A stretch of DNA of 64,000 nucleotides, taken from NCBI RefSeq assembly GCF_051401765.1, contig NW_027480423.1:13454001-13518000 (forward strand), written 5' to 3'. The notes beneath the pieces are model-generated. The model was given only the letters and a program-made list of their open reading frames with translations. It searched no databases and was not told where the DNA came from. This document shows, piece after piece, positions 49,849-61,985 of the stretch. Every line of letters begins with the position of its first letter. Positions within the stretch are counted from its first letter, which is position 1. A program made the position numbers and the translations under genes. The stretch comes from Calliopsis andreniformis. Taxonomy: Eukaryota; Arthropoda; Insecta; Hymenoptera; Andrenidae.

Positions 49849-52800
49849 GTTGCTCCACCAGATCGAAGAGTTAGGGTCCAAGAAGTCAACACCGGAAGCT
49901 TAAAATACAATATAAAAACAACAGCTTTTCATTCGTAGAAAACAAATAATTGCAACCTGTGTGAAGGTTATGGTCATATCTACGTTCCGGGCAACCTTGG
50001 CTCCACTGTAGGGAGTTGCTCCACCAGATCGAATAGGTAGGGCCATAGAAGTCTACGCCCGAAGCATAAAATACGATATAAGTACAACAGTTTTTCCATC
50101 GTATAAAATGTATAATTGCAAACATTGCGAAAGTAATGGTCATTTCTACGTTTCGGGCAAGATAGGCGTCACTCGAATGCGTTGCTCCACCACATCTAAT
50201 AGCTACGGCCTTAGATGTCAACGACAGAAGCCTAAAATACAATATAAATACAACAGTTTTTCCATCGTATATAACGAATAATTGCAACCAGTATGAAACT
50301 TATGGTCATTTCTACTTTCCGAGCAACCTAGGCTTCACCCTAGGGCGTTGCTCCAACAGGTTGAATAGTTAGGGCCGTAGAAGTCAACGCCCGAACCATA
50401 AAATGCAAAAAAAATACAACAGCGTTACCATCATATGACATGAATAATTGCAACCAGTTTGACAGTGATGGCCAATTCTACGTTCCGGGCAACCTAGGCT
50501 TCACTCTATTGCGTTGTTCCACCAGATCGAATAGTTAGGGGCTAAGAAGTCAACGCCAGAAGCATTAAATACAATATAAATATAACAGTGTTTCCATCGT
50601 ATAAAACGAATAATAGCAGCCAGTGTGAAAGTTATGGTCATTTCTAAGTTCCCAGCACCCTAGCCGTCACTCTAGGGCGTTGCTCTACCACATCTAATAG
50701 CTACGGCCTTAGAAGCCAACGCCAGAGGCATAAAATACAATATAAATGCAACAACCGTTACACCGTATAAAACGAATAATTGCAACCTGTGTGAAGGTTA
50801 TGGTCATATCTACGTTCCGGGCAACATAGGCTTCACTGTAGGGCGTTGCTCCACCAGATCGAAGTGTTAGGGCCTAAGAAGTCAACGCCCGAAGCATAAA
50901 ATACGATATAAATACAACAGCTTTTCCATCGTATTAAATGAATAATTGCAAACAGTGTGAAAGTAGTGGTCATTTCTACGTTCCGAGCATCCTAGGCTTC
51001 ACTCTAGGGCGGTGCTCCACCATATCGAATAGCTACGGCCTTAGAAGCCTACGCCTGAAGCATAAAATACAATACAAATACGACAGCATTTTCATCGTAT
51101 AACAGGAATAATTTCAACAAGCGTGAAAGTAATGATCATTTCGGCGTTTCGGGCATCCTAGACTTAACTCTGAGGCATTGCTCCACCAGATCGAATAGTT
51201 AGGGCCTAAGAAGTCAACGCCAGAAGCATAAAATACAATATAAATACAACAGTGTTTCCATCGTATAAAACAAATAATTGCAACCAGTATGAAACTTATG
51301 GTCATTTCTACTTTCCGAGCAACCTAGGCTTCACCCTAGGGCGTTGCTCCAACAGGTTCAATAGTTAGGGCCGTAGAAGTCTACGCCCGAACCATAAAAT
51401 GCAAAAAAAATACAACAGTGTTACCATCATATAACAGGAATAATTGCAACCAGATTGAAAGTGATGGCCCATTCTACGTTCCGGGCAACCTAGGCTTCAC
51501 TCTATTGCGTTGCTTCACCAGATCGAATAGTTAGGGCCTTAGAAGTCAACGCCAGAAGCATAAAATACAATATAAATACAACAGTTTTTCCATCGTATAA
51601 AACGAATAATTGCAACCAGTATGAGACTTATGGTCATTTCTACATTCCGAGCAACCTAGGCTTCACCCTAGGGCGTTGATCCAACAGATTGAATATTTAG
51701 GGCCTTAGAAGTCAACGCCCGAAGCATAAAATACAATATAAATTCAACAGCTTTTCCGTCGTATAAAACGAATAATTGCAACCAGTATGAAAGATATGGT
51801 CATTTCTACTTTCCGGGCAACCTAGGCTTCACCCTAGGGCGTTGCTCCAACAGATCGAATAGTTATGGCTTTAGAAGTCAACGGCTGAAGCATAAAATAC
51901 AAAATAAATAGAACTGTTTTTCCATCGTATAAAACGAATAATTGCTACCGGTGTGAAAGTTATGGTCAATTCTACGTTCCGGGCAACCTAGGCTTTACCA
52001 TAGTGCGTTGTTCCACCAGATGGAAGAGTTAGGGCATAAGAAGTCAACGCCAGAAGCATAAAATACGATTTAAGTAATACAGTTTTTCCATCGTATAAAA
52101 CGAGTAATTGCAAACATTGCGAATGTAATGGTCATTTCTACGTTCCGGGCTACCTAGACGTCACTCTATTGCGTTGCTCCACCACATCTAATAGCTACGG
52201 CCTTAGACGTCAACGACAGAAGCATTAAATACAATAAAGATGCAACAGCTTTTCCATCGTATAAAACGAATAATTGCAACCAGTGTGAAAGTTATTGTCC
52301 TTTCTACTTTCCGGGAAACCTAGGCTTCACTCTAGGGCGTTGCTCCACCAGATCGAATATTTAGTGCCTAAGAAGTCAACGCCAGAAGCATAAAATACAA
52401 GATAACTACAACAGTTTTTACATCGTATAAAACGAATAATTGCTACCAGTATGGAAGTGATGGTCATTTCCACGTTCCGGGCAACCTAGGCCTCACACTA
52501 TGACGTTGTTCCACCAGATTGAATAGTTAGGCCCTATGAAATCAACGCCAGAAGCATAAAATACAATATAAATATAACAGTGTTTCCATCGTATAAAACG
52601 AATAATTTCAACCAGTGTGAATGTTATGGTCATTTCTACATTCCGAGCAACCTAGGCTTCACCCCAGGGCGTTGTTCCACCCGGTCGAATAGTTAGGGCC
52701 TAAGAAGTGAACGCCAGGAGCATAAAATACAATATAAATACAACAGTTCTTCCATCATATAAAACGAATAATTGCAACCAGTATAGAAGTTATGGTCAGT

Positions 52801-54496
52801 TCTACGTTCCGGGCAGCCTACGCTTCACTCTGTGGCGTTCTTCCACCACATCGAATAGCTACGGCCTCAGAAGTCAACGCCTGAAGCATAAAATACAATA
52901 AAAATACAACAGTCTTTCCATCCTATAACAGGAATAATTGCAACCCGTGTGAAAGTGATGGTCATTTATACGTTCCAGGCAACCTAGGCTTCATTCTAGG
53001 GCGTTGTGAAACCAGATCGAATTGTTAGGGCCTAAGAAGTCAACGCCAGAAGCGTAAGATACATAATAAATATAACAGTTTTTCCATCGTATAGAACGGA
53101 TAATAGCATCCAGTGTGAAAGTTATGGTCATTTCTACGTTCCGTGCAACCTAGGCTTCACTCTAGGGCGTTGCTCCACCAGATCAGACAGTTATGGCCTT
53201 AGAAGTCAACGCCCGAAGCATAAAATACAAAATAAACAGAACAGTTTTTCCATTGTATAAAACGAATAATTGCTACCAGTGTAAAAGTTATGGTCATATC
53301 TACGTTCCGGGCAACCTTGGCTCCACTGTAGGGAGCTGCTCCACCAGATCGAATAGGTAGGGCCATAGAAGTCTACGCCCGAAGCATAAAATACAATAAA
53401 TATACAAGGGTTTTTCCATCGTATAAAACGAATAATTGCAACCAGTATGAGACTTATGGTCATTTCTACATTCCGAGCAACCTAGGCTTCACCCTAGGGC
53501 GTTGATCCAACAGATTGAATATTTAGGGCCTTAGAAGTCAACGCCCGAAGCATAAAATACAATATATATTCAACAGTTTTTCCATCGTATAAAACGAATA
53601 ATTGCAACCAGTATGAAAGTTATGGTCATTTCTACTTTCCGGGCAACCTAGGCTTCACCCTAGGGCGTTGCTCCAACAGATCGAATAGTTATGGCTTTAG
53701 AAGTCAACGGCCGAAGCATAAAATACAAAATAAATAGAACTGTTTTTCCATCGTATAAAACGAATAATTGCTACCGGTGTGAAAGTTATGGTCATTTCTA
53801 CGTTCCGGGCAACCTAGGCTTCACCATAGTGCGTTGTTCCACCAGATGGAAGAGTTAGGGCATAAGAAGTCAACGCAAGAAGCATAAAATACGATTTAAG
53901 TAATACAGTTTTTCCATCGTATAAAACGAGTAATTGCAAACATTGCGAATGTAATGGTCATTTCTACGTTCCGGGCTACCTAGACGTCACTCTAGTGCGT
54001 TGCTCCACAAGATCGAATATTTAGTGCCTAAGAAGTCAACGCGAGAAGCATAAAATACAAGATAACTACAACAGTTTTTACATCGTATAAAACGAGTAGT
54101 TGCTACCAGTATGGAAGTGATGGTCATTTCTACGTTCCGGGCAACCTAGGCCTCACCCTATGACGTTGTTCCACCAGATTGAATAGTTAGGCCCTAAGAA
54201 ATCAACGCCAGAAGCATAAAATACAATATAAATATAACAGTGTTTCCATCGTATAAAACGAATAATTTCAACCAGTGTGAATGTTATGGTCATTTCTACA
54301 TTCCGAGCAACCTAGGCTTCACACCAGGGCGTTGTTCCACCCGGTCGAATAGTTAGGGCCTAAGAAGTGAACGCCAGGAGCATAAAATACAATATAAATA
54401 CAACAGTTCTTCCATCATATAAAACGAATAATTGCAACCAGTATAAAAGTTATGGTCATTTCTACGTTCCGGGCAACCTAGGCTTAACCCTAGGGC
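49849..54496 (+). repeat. 28-monomer higher-order unit, copy 2 (4,648 bp)
   Basis: Second full copy. Noticed differences from copy 1 are scattered single bases, for example CAACCTTGG near 49995 against CAACTTTGG near 45347, CATTTCTACG near 50145 against CATTTGTACG near 45497, and GGTCAATTC near 51967 against GGTCATTTC near 47319. Pieces of this unit recur to the right of 59867. Confidence 0.92.
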
Positions 54497-55208
54497 GTTG
54501 CTCCACCAGATCGAAGAGTTAGGGTCCAAGAAGTCAACACCGGAAGCTTAAAATACAATATAAAAACAACAGCTTTTCATTCGTAGAAAACAAATAATTG
54601 CAACCTGTGTGAAGGTTATGGTCATATCTACGTTCCGGGCAACCTTGGCTCCACTGTAGGGAGTTGCTCCACCAGATCGAATAGGTAGGGCCATAGAAGT
54701 CTACGCCCGAAGCATAAAATACGATATAAGTACAACAGTTTTTCCATCGTATAAAATGTATAATTGCAAACATTGCGAAAGTAATGGTCATTTCTACGTT
54801 TCGGGCAACATAGGCGTCACTCTAATGCGTTGCTCCACCACATCTAATAGCTACGGCCTTAGATGTCAACGACAGAAGCCTAAAATACAATATAAATACA
54901 ACAGTTTTTCCATCGTATATAACGAATAATTGCAACCAGTATGAAACTTATGGTCATTTCTACTTTCCGAGCAACCTAGGCTTCACCCTAGGGCGTTGCT
55001 CCAACAGGTTGAATAGTTAGGGCCGTAGAAGTCAACGCCCGAACCATAAAATGCAAAAAAAATACAACAGTGTTACCATCATATGACAGGAATAATTGCA
55101 ACCAGTTTGACAGTGATGGCCAATTCTACGTTCCGGGCAACCTAGGCTTCACTCTATTGCGTTGTTCCACCAGATCGAATAGTTAGGGGCTAAGAAGTCA
55201 ACGCCAGC
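54497..55208 (+). repeat. 28-monomer unit, truncated copy 3 (about 0.7 kb)
   Basis: Continues in phase after copy 2 and matches 49849-50560. It stops near 55208, where ACGCCAGCAGCATAAAATAC replaces ACGCCAGAAGCATTAAATAC and the 14-monomer unit takes over. The truncation falls inside a monomer without disturbing the 166-bp register. Confidence 0.88.
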
Positions 55209-55220
55209 AGCATAAAATAC

Positions 55221-57543
55221 AATATAAATACAACAGTTCTTCCATCATATAAAACGAATAATTGCAACCAGTATGAAGGTTATGGTCATTTCTACGTTCC
55301 GGGCAACCCAGGCTTCACTCTAGCGCGTTGCTCCACCAGATCGAATAGTTAGTGCCTTAGAGGTCAACGCCAGAAGCATAAAATACAATAAAAATACAAC
55401 AGTTTTTCCATCATATAAAACGAATAATTGCAACCAGTATGAAAGCTATGGTCATTTCTACTTTACGGGCAACCTAGGCTACACCCTAGGGCGTTGCTCC
55501 AACAGATTGAATAGTTAGGTCCTTAGAAGTCAACGCCCGAAGCATAAAATGCAAAAAAAATACAACAGTGTTTCCACCATATAACAGGAATAATTGCAAC
55601 CAGATTGAAAGTGATGGCCCATTCTACGTTCCGGGCAACCTAGGCTTCACTCAATTGCGTTGCTCCACCAGATCGAATAGTTAGGGCCTTAGAAGTCAAC
55701 GCCAGAAGCATAAAATACAATATAAATACAACAGTTTTTCCATCGTATAAAACGAATAATTGCAACCAGTATGAGACTTATGGTCATTTCTACATTCCGA
55801 GCAACCTAGGCTTCACCCTAGGGCGTTGGACCAACAGATTGAATATTTAGGGCCTTAGAAGTCAACGCCCGAAGCATAAAATACAATATAAATACAACAG
55901 TTTTTCCATCGTATAAAACGAATAATTGCAACCAGTATGAAAGTTATTGTAATTTCTACTTTCCGGGCAACCTAGGCTTCACCCTAGGGCGGCGCTCCAA
56001 CAGATCGAATAGTTATGGCTTTAGAAGTCAACGGCCGAAGCATAAAATACAAAATAAATAGAACTGTTTTTCCATCGTATAAAACGAATAATTGCAACCT
56101 GTGTGAAGGTTATGGTCATATCTACGTTCCGGGCAACCTAGGCTTCACTGTAGGGTGTTGCTCCACCAGATCGAATAGGTAGGGCCCTAGAAGTCTCCGC
56201 CCGAAGCATAAAATGCAATATAAATACAACAGCTTTTCCATCGTATAAAAGGATTAATTGCAACCAGTTTGAAAGTGATGATCACTTCTACGTTCCGGGC
56301 AACCTACGCTTCACTCTGGGGCGTTGCTCCACCAGATCGAACACTTAGGGCCTAAGAAGGCAACGCCAGAAGCATAAAATACAATATAAATATAACAGTT
56401 TTTCCATCGTATAAGACGAATAATTGCAACCAGTGTGAAAGTTATAGTCATTTCTACTTTCCGGGCAACCTAGGCCTCACTCTAGGGCGTTGCTCCACCA
56501 GATCGAATAGTTAGAGCCTTAGAAGTCAACGCCAGAAGCATAAAATACAATAAAGATGCAACAGTTTTCCCATCGTATATCAGGAATTATTGCAACCAGT
56601 GTGAAAGTAAAGGCATATCATTGTTCCGGGCAACCTAGGCTTCACTCTAGGGCGTTGCTCCACCAGATGGATTAGTTAGGGCCTTAGAAGTCAACGCCCG
56701 AAGCATAAAATACAATAAAGATGGAACAGTTTTTCCATCGTATAAATCGAATAATTGAAACCAGTGTAAAAGTAATGGTCATTTCTACGTTCCGGGCAAC
56801 CTAGGCTCCACCCTAGGGCGCTGCTTCACCAGATCGAATAGTTAGTGCCCTAGAAGTCAGCGCCAGAAGCATAAAATTCACTAGAAATACAACAGTTTTT
56901 CCATCGTATAAAACGAATAATAGCAACCAGTGTGAAAGTTCTGGTCATTTCTAAGTTCCGGGCAACCTAGGATTCACTCTAGGGCGTTGCTCCACCAGAT
57001 CGAATAGTTAGGGCCTTAGCAATCAACGCCCGAAGCATAAAATACAAAATAAATAGAACAGTTTTTCCATTGTATAAAACGAATAATTGCTACCTGTGTG
57101 AAAGTTATGTTCATTTCTATGTTTCTGACAACCTAGGCTTCACTGTAGGGTGTTGCTCCACCAAATCGAATAGGTAGGGCCATGGAAGTCAACGCCAGAA
57201 GCATAAAATCCAATAAAGATGCAACAGTTTTCCCATCGTATAAAACGAATAATTGCAACCAGTATGAAACTTATGGTCATTTCTACTATCCGAGCAACCT
57301 AGGCTTCACCCTAGGGCGTTCCTCCAACGGATTGAATAGTTATGACCTTAGAAGTGAACGCCCGAAACATAAAATGCAAAAAAAATACAACTGTGTTTCC
57401 ATCATATATCAGGAATAATTGCAACCAGTTTGAAAGTGATGGCCAATTCTACGTTCCGGGCAACCTAGGTTTCACTCCAGGGCGTTGCTCCACCAGGCCG
57501 CATAGTTACGGCCTAAGAAGTCAACGCCAGAAGCATAAAATAC
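55221..57543 (+). repeat. 14-monomer chimeric unit, copy 1 (2,323 bp)
   Basis: Tandem with 57544-59866 at an offset of 2,323 bp (14 x 166 - 1). It is a chimera. The left part, to about 56080, resembles monomers of the 41-49 kb families (AGATTGAAAGTGATGGCCC, TATGAGACTTATGG, TTATGGCTTTAGAAGTC). The right part, 56081 onward, matches segment S at 34506. The switch occurs inside AAAACGAATAATTGC, a motif common to both parents. Confidence 0.9.
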
Positions 57544-59866
57544 GATATAAATACAACAGTTCTTCCATCATATAAAACGAATAATTGCAACCAGTATGAA
57601 GGTTATGGTCATTTCTACGTTGCGGGCAACCCAGGCTTCACTCTAGCGCGTTGCTCCACCAGATCGAATAGTTAGTGCCTTAGAGGTCAACGCCAGAAGC
57701 ATAAAATACAATAAAAATACAACAGTTTTTCCATCATATAAAACGAATAATTGCAACCAGTATGAAAGCTATGGTCATTTCTACTTTACGGGCAACCTAG
57801 GCTACACCCTAGGGCGTTGCTCCAACAGATTGAATAGTTAGGTCCTTAGAAGTCAACGCCCGAAGCATAAAATGCAAAAAAAATACAACAGTGTTTCCAC
57901 CATATAACAGGAATAATTGCAACCAGATTGAAAGTGATGGCCCATTCTACGTTCCGGGCAACCTAGGCTTCACTCAATTGCGTTGCTCCACCAGATCGAA
58001 TAGTTAGGGCCTTAGAAGTCAACGCCAGAAGCATAAAATACAATATAAATACAACAGTTTTTCCATCGTATAAAACGAATAATTGCAACCAGTATGAGAC
58101 TTATGATCATTTCTACATTCCGAGCAACCTAGGCTTCACCCTAGGGCGTTGGACCAACAGATTGAATATTTAGGGCCTTAGAAGTCAACGCCCGAAGCAT
58201 AAAATACAATATAAATACAACAGTTTTTCCATCGTATAAAACGAATAATTGCAACCAGTATGAAAGTTATTGTAATTTCTACTTTCCGGGCAACCTAGGC
58301 TTCACCCTAGGGCGGCGCTCCAACAGATCGAATAGTTATGGCTTTAGAAGTCAACGGCCGAAGCATAAAATACAAAATAAATAGAACTGTTTTTCCATCG
58401 TATGAAACGAATAATTGCAACCTGTGTGAAGGTTATGGTCATATCTACGTTCCGGGCAACCTAGGCTTCACTGTAGGGTGTTGCTCCACCAGATCGAATA
58501 GGTAGGGCCCTAGAAGTCTCCGCCCGAAGCATAAAATGCAATATAAATACAACAGCTTTTCCATCGTATAAAAGGATTAATTGCAACCAGTTTGAAAGTG
58601 ATGATCACTTCTACGTTCCGGGCAACCTACGCTTCACTCTGGGGCGTTGCTCCACCAGATCGAACACTTAGGGCCTAAGAAGGCAACGCCAGAAGCATAA
58701 AATACAATATAAATATAACAGTTTTTCCATCGTATAAGACGAATAATTGCAACCAGTGTGAAAGTTATAGTCATTTCTACTTTCCGGGCAACCTAGGCCT
58801 CACTCTAGGGCGTTGCTCCACCAGATCGAATAGTTAGAGCCTTAGAAGTCAACGCCAGAAGCATAAAATACAATAAAGATGCAACAGTTTTCCCATCGCA
58901 TATCAGGAATTATTGCAACCAGTGTGAAAGTAAAGGCATATCATTGTTCCGGGCAACCTAGGCTTCACTCTAGGGCGTTGCTCCACCAGATGGATTAGTT
59001 AGGGCCTTAGAAGTCAACGCCCGAAGCATAAAATACAATAAAGATGGAACAGTTTTTCCATCGTATAAATCGAATAATTGAAACCAGTGTAAAAGTAATG
59101 GTCATTTCTACGTTCCGGGCAACCTAGGCTCCACCCTAGGGCGCTGCTTCACCAGATCGAATAGTTAGTGCCCTAGAAGTCAGCGCCAGAAGCATAAAAT
59201 TCACTAGAAATACAACAGTTTTTCCATCGTATAAAACGAATAATAGCAACCAGTGTGAAAGTTCTGGTCATTTCTAAGTTCCGGGCAACCTAGGATTCAC
59301 TCTAGGGCGTTGCTCCACCAGATCGAATAGTTAGGGCCTTAGCAATCAACGCCCGAAGCATAAAATACAAAATAAATAGAACAGTTTTTCCATTGTATAA
59401 AACGAATAATTGCTACCTGTGTGAAAGTTATGTTCATTTCTATGTTTCTGACAACCTAGGCTTCACTGTAGGGTGTTGCTCCACCAAATCGAATAGGTAG
59501 GGCCATGGAAGTCAACGCCAGAAGCATAAAATACAATAAAGATGCAACAGTTTTCCCATCGTATAAAACGAATAATTGCAACCAGTATGAAACTTATGGT
59601 CATTTCTACTATCCGAGCAACCTAGGCTTCACCCTAGGGCGTTCCTCCAACGGATTGAATAGTTATGACCTTAGAAGTGAACGCCCGAAACATAAAATGC
59701 AAAAAAAATACAACTGTGTTTCCATCATATATCAGGAATAATTGCAACCAGTTTGAAAGTGATGGCCAATTCTACGTTCCGGGCAACCTAGGTTTCACTC
59801 CAGGGCGTTGCTCCACCAGGCCGCATAGTTACGGCCTAAGAAGTCAACGCCAGAAGCATAAAATAC
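57544..59866 (+). repeat. 14-monomer chimeric unit, copy 2 (2,323 bp)
   Basis: Near-identical second copy. Noticed differences: GTTGCGGGCAACCC near 57619 against GTTCCGGGCAACCC near 55296, TATGATCATTTC near 58102 against TATGGTCATTTC near 55779, CATCGCATATCAGG near 58893 against CATCGTATATCAGG near 56570, and AAATACAATAAAG near 59528 against AAATCCAATAAAG near 57205. At 59866 the sequence re-enters the 28-monomer family. Confidence 0.9.
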
Positions 59867-61985
59867 AAAATAAATAGAACTGTTTTTCCATCGTATAAAA
59901 CGAATAATTGCTACCGGTGTGAAAGTTATGGTCATTTCTACGTTCCGGGCAACCTAGGCTTCACCATAGTGCGTTGTTCCACCAGATGGAAGAGTTAGGG
60001 CATAAGAAGTCAACGCCAGAAGCATAAAATACGATTTAAGTAATACAGTTTTTCCATCGTATAAAACGAGTAATTGCAAACATTGCGAATGTAATGGTCA
60101 TTTCTACGTTCCGGGCTACCTAGACGTCACTCTAGTGCGTTGCTCCACAAGATCGAATATTTAGTGCCTAAGAAGTCAACGCGAGAAGCATAAAATACAA
60201 GATAACTACAACAGTTTTTACATCGTATAAAACGAGTAGTTGCTACCAGTATGGAAGTGATGGTCATTTCTACGTTCCGGGCAACCTAGGCCTCACCTTA
60301 TGACGTTGTTCCACCAGATTGAATAGTTAGGCCCTAAGAAATCAACGCCAGAAGCATAAAATACAATATAAATATAACAGTGTTTCCATCGTATAAAACG
60401 AATAATTTCAACCAGTGTGAATGTTATGGTCATTTCTACATTCCGAGCAAGCTAGGCTTCACCCCAGGGCGTTGTTCCACCCGGTCGAATAGTTAGGGCC
60501 TAAGAAGTGAACGCCAGGAGCATAAAATACAATATAAATACAACAGTTCTTCCATCATATAAAACGAATAATTGCAACCAGTATAAAAGTTATGGTCATT
60601 TCTACGTTCCGGGCAACCTAGGCTTAACCCTAGGGCGTTGCTCCACCAGATCGAAGAGTTAGGGTCCAAGAAGTCAACACCGGAAGCTTAAAATACAATA
60701 TAAAAACAACAGCTTTTCATTCGTAGAAAACAAATAATTGCAACCTGTGTGAAGGTTATGGTCATATCTACGTTCCGGGCAACCTTGGCTCCACTGTAGG
60801 GAGTTGCTCCACCAGATCGAATAGGTAGGGCCATAGAAGTCTACGCCCGAAGCATAAAATACGATATAAGTACAACAGTTTTTCCATCGTATAAAATGTA
60901 TAATTGCAAACATTGCGAAAGTAATGGTCATTTCTACGTTTCGGGCAAGATAGGCGTCACTCTAATGCGTTGCTCCACCACATCTAATAGCTACGGCCTT
61001 AGATGTCAACGACAGAAGCCTAAAATACAATATAAATACAACAGTTTTTCCATCGTATATAACGAATAATTGCAACCAGTATGAAACTTATGGTCATTTC
61101 TACTTTCCGAGCAACCTAGGCTTCACCCTAGGGCGTTGCTCCAACAGGTTGAATAGTTAGGGCCGTAGAAGTCAACGCCCGAACCATAAAATGCAAAAAA
61201 AATACAACAGCGTTACCATCATATGACATGAATAATTGCAACCAGTTTGACAGTGATGGCCAATTCTACGTTCCGGGCAACCTAGGCTTCACTCTATTGC
61301 GTTGTTCCACCAGATCGAATAGTTAGGGGCTAAGAAGTCAACGCCAGAAGCATTAAATACAATATAAATATAACAGTGTTTCCATCGTATAAAACGAATA
61401 ATAGCAGCCAGTGTGAAAGTTATGGTCATTTCTAAGTTCCAAGCACCCTAGCCGTCACTCTAGGGCGTTGCTCTACCACATCTAATAGCTACGGCCTTAG
61501 AAGCCAACGCCAGAGGCATAAAATACAATATAAATGCAACAACCGTTACACCGTATAAAACGAATAATTGCAACCTGTGTGAAGGTTATGGTCATATCTA
61601 CGTTCCGGGCAACATAGGCTTCACTGTAGGGCGTTGCTCCACCAGATCGAAGTGTTAGGGCCTAAGAAGTCAACGCCCGAAGCATAAAATACGATATAAA
61701 TACAACAGCTTTTCCATCGTATTAAATGAATAATTGCAAACAGTGTGAAAGTAGTGGTCATTTCTACGTTCCGAGCATCCTAGGCTTCACTCTAGGGCGG
61801 TGCTCCACCATATCGAATAGCTACGGCCTTAGAAGCCTACGCCTGAAGCATAAAATACAATACAAATACGACAGCATTTTCATCGTATAACAGGAATAAT
61901 TTCAACAAGCGTGAAAGTAATGATCATTTCGGCGTTTCGGGCATCCTAGACTTAACTCTGAGGCATTGCTCCACCAGATCGAAGT
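59867..61985 (+). repeat. 28-monomer family resumed (matches 53727-54496 and 49849-51197)
   Basis: Follows the order of the 28-monomer unit across its copy boundary. The offset is 6,140 bp to copy 2 up to about 61348, and equivalently 10,788 bp to the start of copy 2 beyond that. Landmarks are CTTTTCATTCGTAG near 60711, AACAACCGTTACACCG near 61539 and TTTCGGCGTTTCGGGC near 61926. The 14-monomer pair thus sits as an insertion or exchange tract within this family. Confidence 0.88.
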
